The translations under genes were made by a program, and so were the position numbers. From Clostridia bacterium (lineage in GTDB: Bacteria; Bacillota; Clostridia; UBA1381; UBA9506), in assembly GCA_017407515.1 (NCBI GenBank), contig JAFQWH010000031.1, positions 1 to 32,846 on the forward strand: 32,846 nucleotides of DNA. The letters run 5' to 3'. The number at the start of each line of letters is the position of its first letter. The stretch's first letter is position 1. Below the pieces are notes generated by a model. That model did no database searches, was not told where the DNA came from, and saw only the letters and a list, made by a program, of their open reading frames with translations. Shown piece by piece: positions 1-6,383 of the stretch.

Positions 1-204
1 ACAGCAACCTGCCCCAACTGTAAAATTGCTTGCTCCGTTTTAGATAAAGCCGGCGTTTCCTACGAAAAGCTTTTGGCTAACGAAAACGCAGAGCTGGCAA
101 CCAAGCTTGGCGTTAAGCAGGCACCGACGCTGGTTATCGTAAAAGACGGCGGCGTTGCAAAATACCACGGTGTTTCTGACATTAAGAAACTGGTTCAGGC
201 GTGA
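1..204 (+). CDS. Thioredoxin-fold domain, C-terminal part of a truncated gene
   Basis: The reading frame is open from the first base and ends at a TGA, giving 67 residues with no start codon in the window. It begins just before a CPNC redox motif (ATCPNCKIACS), continues with a helix, and carries the cis-proline region QAPTLVIV, which is the thioredoxin/glutaredoxin pattern. The CPxC pair would exchange disulfides with a reductase or a substrate. From memory of the families, a tail like this is fused to the anaerobic ribonucleoside-triphosphate reductase (NrdD) of many Clostridia, so this may be the end of nrdD; a stand-alone thioredoxin is equally compatible with what is visible. The thioredoxin reductase gene starts 10 bp downstream, which suggests one operon and that TrxB reduces this domain. 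Confidence 0.75.
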   Translation, partial: TATCPNCKIACSVLDKAGVSYEKLLANENAELATKLGVKQAPTLVIVKDGGVAKYHGVSDIKKLVQA

Positions 205-214
205 GGATAGCACT

Positions 215-1114
215 ATGTATGATATTATCATTATCGGCGGCGGCCCTGCGGGGCTGACCGCCGCCTTATATGCCCGCAGGGCAAATAAAACCGTTTTAGT
301 TATTGAAAAAGGCACTTTTGGCGGACAAATTACCTTTTCTCCCAAGGTGGAAAACATTCCCGGCTTTGCTCTCGTTACCGGTAACGAGTTTGCCGAAAAA
401 CTGGTGGAACAGGTGCTCGCACTCGAGGCTGAAGTTGAATGTGCCGAAGTGCTTTCTATAAAAGACGGTGAAGTCAAAACCGTTGTAACAGACAGCGGTG
501 AATTCCAGGCTAAAACTGTTATCATCGCAACCGGTGCAAAGCACAGACTGTTAGGCCTTGAAAAGGAAGAAGCTATGGTAGGTAACGGTATTTCTTTCTG
601 TGCAGTTTGTGACGGTGCGTTCTATGAAGGTAAAACCGTTGCGGTTATCGGCGGCGGTAACTCAGCACTGCAGGAGGCACTGCTACTGGCTGAAACCTCA
701 AAAAAGGTGTATGTTGTGCAGAATCTTGACTTCTTCACCGGTGAGGACAAGCTGGTTGAACAGCTTAAAACCAAGGCTAACGTCGAGGTTATTCTCGGCA
801 CAGTGGTAGAAAGCCTGTTAGGTGAAGACGAGCTGACCGGTATTGTTATGCGTCGGGTTTCGGACAATGAAGTAACAGAGCTCGCTGTTGACGGAATGTT
901 CGTTGCCATAGGCTTGATTCCGCAGAACGAGGCGTTTGCAGACGTAATTACCTTAAACGAAATGGGCTATGCTGATTCCGGCGAGGATTGCCTGACCACG
1001 GCACCCGGCATTTTTGTTGCCGGAGACTGCCGTTCTAAACGAATTCGTCAGGTGACAACGGCTGCGGCAGACGGTGCTATTGCGGCACTTGCGGCTTGTA
1101 ACTATATTGGATAA
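215..1114 (+). CDS. trxB: Thioredoxin-disulfide reductase
   Basis: This 299-residue flavoprotein would move electrons from NADPH through FAD to thioredoxin in the cytoplasm. The N-terminal FAD-binding motif GGGPAGLTAALYA lies at about residues 8-20. The catalytic CAVC pair (FCAVCDGAF) is near residue 130, and the NADPH-binding GGGNSALQEA motif follows. The C-terminal FAD motif (GIFVAGDC) is present, so the protein looks complete and near the usual 300-320 residues. I chose the ATG at 215 rather than the upstream in-frame ATG at 155, because MYDIIIIGGG is the normal N-terminus and GAGG lies just ahead of it. It follows the thioredoxin-fold gene by 10 bp and is closed by a strong terminator. 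Confidence 0.95.
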   Translation: MYDIIIIGGGPAGLTAALYARRANKTVLVIEKGTFGGQITFSPKVENIPGFALVTGNEFAEKLVEQVLALEAEVECAEVLSIKDGEVKTVVTDSGEFQAKTVIIATGAKHRLLGLEKEEAMVGNGISFCAVCDGAFYEGKTVAVIGGGNSALQEALLLAETSKKVYVVQNLDFFTGEDKLVEQLKTKANVEVILGTVVESLLGEDELTGIVMRRVSDNEVTELAVDGMFVAIGLIPQNEAFADVITLNEMGYADSGEDCLTTAPGIFVAGDCRSKRIRQVTTAAADGAIAALAACNYIG

Positions 1115-1121
1115 GAAATAA

Positions 1122-1163
1122 GAGGCTGTGGCAAGATGAAATCATTTTGCTACAGCCTCTTTT
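1122..1163 (+). terminator. Rho-independent terminator after trxB
   Basis: Two 18-base arms (1122-1139 and 1142-1159) are complementary throughout except for two G:U pairs, and TTTT follows. It lies 7 bp past the trxB stop. The right arm and T-run recur at 1373-1393 on the far side of the repeat element. Confidence 0.9.
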
Positions 1164-1372
1164 AGGGATGGACGCAAAATAGTGCAGATTGGATAAACTG
1201 AATCCCGCCGGCGTACGCTGGTACGCCTAGAGGTGAAGTTTATTCAAAGCACAAAGCGTTTTTTTGAAATTCGTTGTATAACGAATTTCTACATTAACTT
1301 TTTCAACTTTTTCTTTCTTATTTTGTTGTCCACTTTAAAAATTGGCTTTACTCTAGCTTTGTGTGGTCTGTG
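1164..1372 (+). repeat. Structured repeat element, copy 1
   Basis: This non-coding stretch matches, in inverted orientation, the sequence at about 30860-31053. The best conserved block is 1182-1256, where GTGCAGATTGGATAAACTGA and AGTTTATTCAAAGCACAAAG are identical or nearly so in both copies. Three structural parts are visible. First, TTGGATAAACT pairs with AAGTTTATTCAA around an inner hairpin GGCGTAC/GTACGCC (1210-1227). Second, CACAAAGC (1249-1256) pairs with GCTTTGTG (1356-1363). Third, inside that lies GAAATTCGTT/AACGAATTTC (1266-1289). The 3' end GGTCTGTG is shared with copy 2. The flanks 1143-1163 and 1373-1393 are identical 21-bp direct repeats. A 63-codon frame inside it has no gene-like features. 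Confidence 0.8.
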
Positions 1373-1519
1373 CATTTTGCTACAGCCTCTTTTTTTGTTT
1401 GATTTTTTGGGGGCTGTGTGGTAGAATGAAGTTAACAGAGTAGGGATTGACATACAGACAGTCAGGAACGCCTGCCTCTACGAAGAAAGAATGGAATATT
1501 TTATTCAGGGGGACCAGTA

Positions 1520-2218
1520 GTGATTAATTATGCACACAGGGGTGCAAGTGAATATGCACCGGAAAATACCTTATCTTCCTTTTATCTTGGGCTGATTCAG
1601 GGAGCAAATGGAATAGAAACTGATGTTCAAAGAACAAAAGACGGCGTTTTGGTATTGTTCCATGATGATACGATAGATAGAATTACTGATGGAAAAGGTA
1701 GCCTTTCAGACTATACCTTAGAAGAAATAAAGAAATTAAAAGTATATGGAAACAGCACCACTTGGTTTTATGACAGCGTCGTTACGCTGAGAGAATTTTT
1801 AGAAAAGTTTGCGGCTTATGATATAAAATTTGCGATTGAACTTAAAGGAGCGGGTGTGGAAGAGGACACTCTTTCTATGGTAAAGGAGTTTGGGGCTTTT
1901 GAAAAAACCACATTCACAAGCTTTGATTTTAATTATATTAAAAAAATTAAGGAACTTGATAAAGCTGCAAGGATAGGTTGGCTTACAGAAAATCCCGGTG
2001 AAAAAGAAATAGAAGAAATTCTGAATATTTCAGGCGAAGAAATGGCACCAAAAGCAGAGTATATCACGGAGGATATGGTGAAAAAGCTGCGTAGTAAAGG
2101 TCTGGGAATAAGAGCATGGGGCGTTTCTAATGTATCCCTTATGAAAAAAATGTGTATGCTAAATATTGATGGCATGACAGTGAATTTTCCGGACAGATTA
2201 TATCAATATTTACGTTAA
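1520..2218 (+). CDS. Glycerophosphodiester phosphodiesterase family protein
   Basis: The 232-residue protein belongs to the GDPD TIM-barrel family, which hydrolyses glycerophosphodiesters to sn-glycerol 3-phosphate and an alcohol. The catalytic signature is at the N-terminus: AHRGASEYAPENT (residues 5-17), then GIETDVQRTKDGVLVLFHDD with the metal-binding Glu and Asp and the second catalytic His. No signal peptide is seen, so a cytoplasmic UgpQ-like enzyme is likely. The start is a GTG preceded by a G-rich Shine-Dalgarno (CAGGGGGA). Codons are visibly more A/T-rich than those of the neighbouring ligase and trxB genes, and the gene sits between two repeat elements; both suggest acquisition, though this is inference. 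The stretch 1394-1519 before it holds no other gene that I can see. Confidence 0.9.
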   Translation: MINYAHRGASEYAPENTLSSFYLGLIQGANGIETDVQRTKDGVLVLFHDDTIDRITDGKGSLSDYTLEEIKKLKVYGNSTTWFYDSVVTLREFLEKFAAYDIKFAIELKGAGVEEDTLSMVKEFGAFEKTTFTSFDFNYIKKIKELDKAARIGWLTENPGEKEIEEILNISGEEMAPKAEYITEDMVKKLRSKGLGIRAWGVSNVSLMKKMCMLNIDGMTVNFPDRLYQYLR

Positions 2219-2300
2219 AGGAATAAATTTTTGTCCGTGAATTGACAAAATCATATAAAGAATGTCAGAAGGTGTCTACGAAAGCTGACGTATGAAGAAT

Positions 2301-2361
2301 TGTAGGGGAGGGTCTCTGTGCCCTCCCGATAAACGGGCGGGGATGGAACCCCGCCCCTACG
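2301..2361. repeat. GC-rich palindromic intergenic repeat
   Basis: The outer arms TGTAGGGG and CCCCTACG enclose two perfect hairpins: GGGAGGG/CCCTCCC (2306-2328) and GGGCGGGG/CCCCGCCC (2335-2356). Together they form a branched, cruciform-like unit of about 60 bp. It resembles the dispersed GTAGGGG...CCCCTAC palindromes I recall from genomes of gut Clostridia. No T-run follows, so it is not a standard terminator. I see nothing else in 2219-2431 apart from the ribosome binding site of the next gene. Confidence 0.75.
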
Positions 2362-2431
2362 ACCTATCACTACTGCCTGTGGTGCAGAATCTCATAAGAA
2401 GGAGAAGTCTTTAAAAGGAGTGCATACATAA

Positions 2432-3316
2432 ATGAAAACAGGCTGGCTGGTGGTGAACCACTTTTTACAAACCAATAAATTTACAGATTTATATGACCGG
2501 CTGAAAAAAGGTGCTAAACAGGCAGGTCTTAGTCTTTTAGTAAAAACCGGTTGTGATTTGTTAAACGAAATCAGCAGCGGGTTTTTAAAGGAGCAGGAAA
2601 AGCCTGATTTTGTCCTGTTTTGGGATAAAGACGTCCGCCTTGCAAAGGCTTTGGAAAACATGGGAATTCGGGTGTATAATTCAGCAAAAGCCATTGAAAT
2701 TTGTGACGATAAAAGCCTGACGCATCAGTCTCTTGCGGGAGTTGTTCCCATGCCGAAAACCGTCATAGCTCCCATGACCTATGAAAGCGTAGGGTATACA
2801 GATTTGTCCTTTGTGGAGACAGTTGGGGAGGCTCTTGGCTATCCTATGATAATAAAAGAGTGCTTTGGTTCTTTTGGTGCACAGGTGTACCTGGTGCATA
2901 CTTTGGAGGAAGCGAAGGAAAAGGTGAAAAGCTTAGCCGGAACGCCCTTTTTGTTTCAGAAATTTATTGCTCCGAGCTCCGGCCGGGATATTCGCCTGCA
3001 AGTCGTGGGTGAAAAGGTGATTGCGGCGATGCTTCGATACAGTGAAACCGGGGATTTTCGTGCCGGTATTACCTCCGGCGGCTCTATGAAGCCCTATGAA
3101 CCGACAAAGGAGCAGCGAGAACTGGCGGTTTTGGTTTGCAAAACCTTGGGGCTTGACTTTGCCGGGGTAGACTTTTTGTTTGGGGAAAACGATGAGCCAA
3201 TTTTATGCGAGGTAAATTCCAACGCACATTTTAAAAATTTATATGATTGCACCGGCGTAGATGCCGCGGCGGCAATTATGGAACATATTGCAGACAAGCT
3301 GGAGGGACGGGCATGA
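2432..3316 (+). CDS. RimK-like ATP-grasp ligase (first of tandem pair)
   Basis: This 294-residue protein has the ATP-grasp arrangement of RimK-type ligases, which use ATP to join a carboxylate to an amine through an acyl phosphate. A substrate-binding N-terminal region is followed by MIIKECFGSFGAQVYLV (about residues 139-155; lysine and glycine-rich ATP loop). Then come LFQKF (adenine-binding hinge), GRDIRLQVVG, and the metal-binding pair in GVDFLF...CEVNSN (final Glu and Asn near residue 260). All key ligase residues look present. The substrate is unknown: glutamate addition to a protein or small molecule is the family default. An AAAAGGAG Shine-Dalgarno precedes the ATG. The stop overlaps the next start by 4 bp (ATGA), and both proteins start MKTGWL, so the pair looks like a duplication working together. 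Confidence 0.85.
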   Translation: MKTGWLVVNHFLQTNKFTDLYDRLKKGAKQAGLSLLVKTGCDLLNEISSGFLKEQEKPDFVLFWDKDVRLAKALENMGIRVYNSAKAIEICDDKSLTHQSLAGVVPMPKTVIAPMTYESVGYTDLSFVETVGEALGYPMIIKECFGSFGAQVYLVHTLEEAKEKVKSLAGTPFLFQKFIAPSSGRDIRLQVVGEKVIAAMLRYSETGDFRAGITSGGSMKPYEPTKEQRELAVLVCKTLGLDFAGVDFLFGENDEPILCEVNSNAHFKNLYDCTGVDAAAAIMEHIADKLEGRA

Positions 3317-4167
3317 AAACAGGCTGGCTGATTTACAGAAAAAAAGATGCCGAGCGAAACCGGCATAACATAACCTTTTACGAAAACGCCGGCAACAAGC
3401 GTGGTGTTAAAATTCTGCTCCGGTATTTTGAAGAATTTTCTTACGGAACGAGTGCCCGGGGGTTAACCCTTACCTATGAAGGGCAAGGGGTCGAAAAGCC
3501 GGATTTTGTGGTTATGCGTGCCGACGAACCGTTGTTTTCCTACCATTTGGAGCAGATGGGTTTTCGCGTGTTTAACGATTCCTATATTTCTCTGGTGGCA
3601 AACGATAAGGCAAGAACCCTACAGGTGGCGGCAGCGGCAGGAGTGCCTACGCCGGAAAGCCGTCTGGCTCGGCATGAAGATGCCTTGCTTGTGGCTGAAA
3701 CCCTGGGGTATCCTTTAGTCATAAAACCCCGTGATGGTCACGGTGGGATAGACGTTTTATGGATAAAAAATGAAGCGTCTCTTACTGAAACGCTTCAAAA
3801 TTATCATCATGACACTTTTTTACTCCAAAAGCCCGTTTCCGACCTGGGCAAGGACTTACGGGTGTATGTAGTGGGCAAGACTGTTGTGGCGGCAATGCTT
3901 CGCCAAAGGGACGACGATTTCCGCAGCAACTACTGCTTAGGGGGCTCTGCTACACGGTATGAACTCTCCGGCGAAGAAGAGGCACTGGTTAACAAGGTCA
4001 TCAGCCTGTTTGACATCGGTTTTGTGGGCATAGACTTCATGTTTTCCGACGGTAAGATGATTTTAAACGAAATTGAAGATGTGGTCGGTGCCAGAATGCT
4101 TTACCATCTGACGGACCTTGATGTTGTTGATATTTATGTGGAACATATTTTAAAAACTATTGGCTAA
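3313..4167 (+). CDS. RimK-like ATP-grasp ligase (second of tandem pair)
   Basis: This 284-residue paralogue overlaps the preceding gene by 4 bp, implying translational coupling. ATP-grasp landmarks are [16 protein letters not shown] (about residues 135-150), [24 protein letters not shown], and GIDFMF followed by LNEIEDVVG. At the last motif the usual Glu-x-Asn metal-binding pair reads Glu-Ile-Glu, so one ligand differs from the first paralogue (EVN). That may alter metal binding or point to a different role. A longer frame begins at 3247, but the ATG at 3313 matches the MKTGWL start of the partner. The 3' end overlaps the convergent sigE gene by 11 bp. The substrate is unknown. Confidence 0.82.
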   Translation: MKTGWLIYRKKDAERNRHNITFYENAGNKRGVKILLRYFEEFSYGTSARGLTLTYEGQGVEKPDFVVMRADEPLFSYHLEQMGFRVFNDSYISLVANDKARTLQVAAAAGVPTPESRLARHEDALLVAETLGYPLVIKPRDGHGGIDVLWIKNEASLTETLQNYHHDTFLLQKPVSDLGKDLRVYVVGKTVVAAMLRQRDDDFRSNYCLGGSATRYELSGEEEALVNKVISLFDIGFVGIDFMFSDGKMILNEIEDVVGARMLYHLTDLDVVDIYVEHILKTIG

Positions 4168-4894
4168 GCTTTATAAATTCTTTTTTGAGTCGCTCGATAA
4201 TGCGTTTTTCCAGTCGGGATATGTAGGACTGGGAAATCCCCAGCATATCGGCGACTTCTTTTTGTGTTTTTTCGTTTCCGTTTTGCAGACCAAAGCGGAG
4301 CTCCATAATGCGTTTTTCTCGGCTGGAAAGCCGCCCCAGGGCACTGTACAGTAGTTGCCGGTCAACTTCTTCGTCCAGCCGGCGGGAAATTTCGTCGCTT
4401 TCTGTTCCTAAAACATCGGATAAAAGAAGCTCGTTGCCGTCCCAGTCTGTGTTTAAGGGTTCATCAATGGAAATTTCCGTTTTGGCATTATGATTTTTCC
4501 TCAAGTACATTAAAATTTCGTTTTCGATGCACCTTGAAGCATAGGTTGCCAGTTTAATGTTTTTCCCTGTGTCAAAGGTGTTAATCGCCTTAATCAGACC
4601 AATGGTGCCGATGGAAATCAAGTCTTCTATGTTAATGCCGGTGTTTTCAAATTTTCGTGCCACATAAACCACCAGACGGAGATTTCGCTCAATCAGGATT
4701 TTTTTAATCTCCGATGCTTCCGGTGATAGCCGGCAGAGGAGCTGTGCTTCTTCTTCCGGAGACAGGGGCGAGGGCAGGGCCTCGCTGCCACCGATATATA
4801 AAACTGACGGTGGCTCACCGGTGAGCCACTTTATAATCTGCTGTTTTTTAAGTTCGGAAAGTGTTAACAGTTTTCGGAGTAAGCTTTGTTTCAT
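4157..4894 (-). CDS. sigE: RNA polymerase sporulation sigma factor SigE (pro-form)
   Basis: The 245-residue protein is the early mother-cell sigma factor, which directs transcription after asymmetric division. [13 protein letters not shown] (about residues 33-45) marks the start of the mature protein, and the roughly 30 residues before it are the inhibitory pro-peptide. Region 2 is diagnostic: [20 protein letters not shown], then [18 protein letters not shown] and [19 protein letters not shown]. Region 4 ends with the helix-turn-helix [21 protein letters not shown] chose the ATG at 4894 because GGGAG sits about 9 bases ahead; longer in-frame starts lie inside spoIIGA. It overlaps spoIIGA by 47 bp and converges on the ATP-grasp gene with an 11-bp overlap and no terminator between them. 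Confidence 0.95.
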   Translation of the reverse strand: MKQSLLRKLLTLSELKKQQIIKWLTGEPPSVLYIGGSEALPSPLSPEEEAQLLCRLSPEASEIKKILIERNLRLVVYVARKFENTGINIEDLISIGTIGLIKAINTFDTGKNIKLATYASRCIENEILMYLRKNHNAKTEISIDEPLNTDWDGNELLLSDVLGTESDEISRRLDEEVDRQLLYSALGRLSSREKRIMELRFGLQNGNEKTQKEVADMLGISQSYISRLEKRIIERLKKEFIKLSQ

Positions 4895-5759
4895 GGTGGT
4901 TTTCTCCCTCGAAATCATGGGGCAAAATGGCGTCCCAATTATTATAATAATCCAGCGTCCGGTCAACAAGACCAATATAGACGGTTTCGGTTGGTATCAG
5001 TTTTTTGCCTTTTTCTATGTAAATTTTTTCAGGTAAAAAGGCAGCAAGAAAAGATTCGCCGGAAATAGTGCAATAGGCAATGGCAATCAGGTTTTTCTCA
5101 GCTTTAAAAGCCTCCTCCGGGGTCTTATAAGACTCAAAGAGGCATTTAGCACTGCTCCATTGAGCGATAATGACACTCTTTCGGCTGATTTCATCGTAAA
5201 GTAAATTGCCGCTGTCATAAAAACCCCGAAGATGAAGGGTTTTCCCGCGGTACACAACCTTAAGAGGGATAATTTTCTTTCCTCTGGCTGCAATTTTAGC
5301 ACCGCAGGCAAAGGCGGCTTTCAAAAGAACCCAGCAACCAAGGGCAAGGAGCAACAACAGGTAGACAGGAATGTTTACATACAGGGAACCGTTTTTATAT
5401 ACAACCCCCAAAAGGGAGCCGAGGTCCGTTAAGAAAAACAGACAAAAGGCAGCACCGCTGTAAACAAAAACTGTTGCAAAAAATACAGCAATAAATTTTA
5501 AATATGTACGAAGGCATCCGGGACGAAAGGCCATTGCCACCATAGCGGCACCCACAAGAAATTTTATGGGGAAACAGTATAAGAACATAGGAGGCAGAAA
5601 AAACACACCGGCGGCATAAACAGCCCCTAAAAGAGCAGCGAAACATAACTGGTCGGCTTTTATTTGCTGGTGAAGAAGCAGTCCTGTTATCCATAAAAGC
5701 AGATAATCAAAGACGAAATTCACCAACAGCAAAACGTCGAGATAAATTTTCACTTCCAT
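4848..5759 (-). CDS. spoIIGA: Sigma-E processing peptidase SpoIIGA
   Basis: This 303-residue membrane-embedded aspartic protease cleaves pro-SigE at the sporulation septum in response to SpoIIR from the forespore. The N-terminal 150 residues contain about five hydrophobic helices, beginning at [19 protein letters not shown]. The soluble C-terminal domain carries the catalytic motif [10 protein letters not shown] with Asp182, close to the Asp183 known for Bacillus subtilis SpoIIGA; Ser replaces the more common Thr in the D-T/S-G triad. It starts at an ATG with GGAGG a few bases ahead. Its 3' end overlaps the sigE start by 47 bp. The promoter at 5795-5828 has the hallmarks of Spo0A control. Confidence 0.93.
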   Translation of the reverse strand: MEVKIYLDVLLLVNFVFDYLLLWITGLLLHQQIKADQLCFAALLGAVYAAGVFFLPPMFLYCFPIKFLVGAAMVAMAFRPGCLRTYLKFIAVFFATVFVYSGAAFCLFFLTDLGSLLGVVYKNGSLYVNIPVYLLLLLALGCWVLLKAAFACGAKIAARGKKIIPLKVVYRGKTLHLRGFYDSGNLLYDEISRKSVIIAQWSSAKCLFESYKTPEEAFKAEKNLIAIAYCTISGESFLAAFLPEKIYIEKGKKLIPTETVYIGLVDRTLDYYNNWDAILPHDFEGENHHETKLTPKTVNTFRT

Positions 5760-5794
5760 GTTGCTTCCTCCGATGTATGTAATGGGTTATTATC

Positions 5795-5836
5795 AGTATA
5801 GCACGGATGTTTGGAAAAAAATGTCAAACTTTGACG
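5795..5836 (-). promoter_or_regulatory. spoIIG-type promoter with Spo0A-box-like sites
   Basis: Reading the minus strand, a -35 TTGACA (5822-5827) and a -10 TATACT (5795-5800) are separated by 21 bp, longer than the usual 17. The Bacillus subtilis spoIIG promoter is known for a similarly stretched spacer (22 bp) with Spo0A boxes overlapping the -35. Here TGTCAAA at 5822-5828 on the plus strand matches the 0A box TGTCGAA at 6 of 7 positions. A second, poorer, inverted match lies at 5830-5836. Confidence 0.7.
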
Positions 5837-5883
5837 GGGTTTCAAAAAAATTCCAATTATGGGTTTGTGAAGTGATATTTGAA

Positions 5884-5912
5884 TTGAAATAGGGGGAAGA
5901 ATATGGTATAAT
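5884..5912 (+). promoter_or_regulatory. Strong sigma-A promoter into the palindrome array
   Basis: TTGAAA (5884-5889), a 17-bp spacer and TATAAT (5907-5912) read toward the palindrome array, whose first hairpin starts at 5913. A transcript would begin inside that hairpin and run toward the glycosyltransferase gene. Confidence 0.65.
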
Positions 5913-6105
5913 GATTTCATCGAAGATGAAATCGTCGATATGAATTCTTGCGAATTCTCGATATGTTAAAATTAACTCGATATGTGCTTCGCACTCGATA
6001 TGTCGCTGATGCGACGAGAATTCATATCATATCGAGTTTGAGCAAAGCGAAAACATATCGATTTTGTGATAACAAAAATATCGAGCAAACGAAGTTTGCA
6101 TATCG
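5913..6105 (+). repeat. Nested palindrome array with CGATATG/CATATCG cores
   Basis: Four CGATATG copies (5936, 5959, 5978, 5996) are followed by four inverted copies, CATATCG or AATATCG (6028, 6054, 6077, 6099), at about 19-26 bp spacing. Most intervals are themselves hairpins: GATTTCATC/GATGAAATC (5913-5933), GAATTC/GAATTC (5942-5957), GTTAA/TTAAC (5965-5976), GTGC/GCAC (5984-5994), GTCGC/GCGAC (6002-6015), TTTTGT/ACAAAA (6062-6077) and GCAAAC/GTTTGC (6085-6099). GATATGAATTC (5937-5947) also pairs perfectly with GAATTCATATC (6018-6028), enclosing the inner arms. No protein-coding frame is credible. It could act as a structured leader RNA, a small RNA or a DNA cruciform. Confidence 0.8.
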
Positions 6106-6146
6106 ACAAAAAAATTAGTGTCATCTAAATCGTTCACTTATTTTAT

Positions 6147-6266
6147 AATTGACACATACAGAATTTTATTTCATAAAATTCCTAGGAGCGAACGCTCCTT
6201 TGTACTCTTACGAGCACTGTGTCAATTGACGGCGTCGCAAAAATCTCCTTGCAAGCAAAGATTTTT
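6147..6266 (+). repeat. Second branched palindromic structure
   Basis: AATTGACACA (6147-6156) and TGTGTCAATT (6218-6227) form a perfect 10-bp closing stem around three hairpins: GAATTTTAT/ATAAAATTC (6161-6181), AGGAGCG/CGCTCCT (6184-6199) and CTC/GAG (6205-6214). This is a cloverleaf-like layout. A further nested hairpin follows, AAAAATCT/AGATTTTT (6239-6266), with TTGC/GCAA inside. The 24 bases 6147-6170 recur at 6278-6301 with two mismatches. The 72-codon frame across this region is not gene-like. Confidence 0.7.
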
Positions 6267-6279
6267 ACTCCTGGTAAAA

Positions 6280-6308
6280 TTGAACCATACAGAATTTTAT
6301 TATATAAA
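6280..6308 (+). promoter_or_regulatory. Promoter-like sequence before the GtrB-like gene
   Basis: TTGAAC (6280-6285), a 17-bp spacer and TATAAA (6303-6308) precede the gene by about 75 bp. The near-duplicate at 6149-6177 reads TTGACA, 17 bp, CATAAA, so the promoter-like block exists in two tandem versions. Confidence 0.5.
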
Positions 6309-6383
6309 AACCGAAACCAACCCAATCCTAAAATGAATCTCATTTGCATACATAAAGAATAAAACCCCAGGGAGGTGCCTTGT

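Noticed and set aside
1233-1424. 63-codon frame with a hydrophobic translation
   Set aside because: It overlaps the structured repeat, has no clear ribosome binding site, and its hydrophobicity comes from the T-rich sequence. Copy 2 does not preserve the frame.
5936-6105. CRISPR array
   Set aside because: The repeated core is only seven bases, the second half is inverted, and the spacers are hairpins of unequal length. No cas genes are nearby.
6118-6336. 72-codon frame before the glycosyltransferase
   Set aside because: It runs through perfect hairpins and the duplicated promoter block, lacks a ribosome binding site and has no protein-like pattern.
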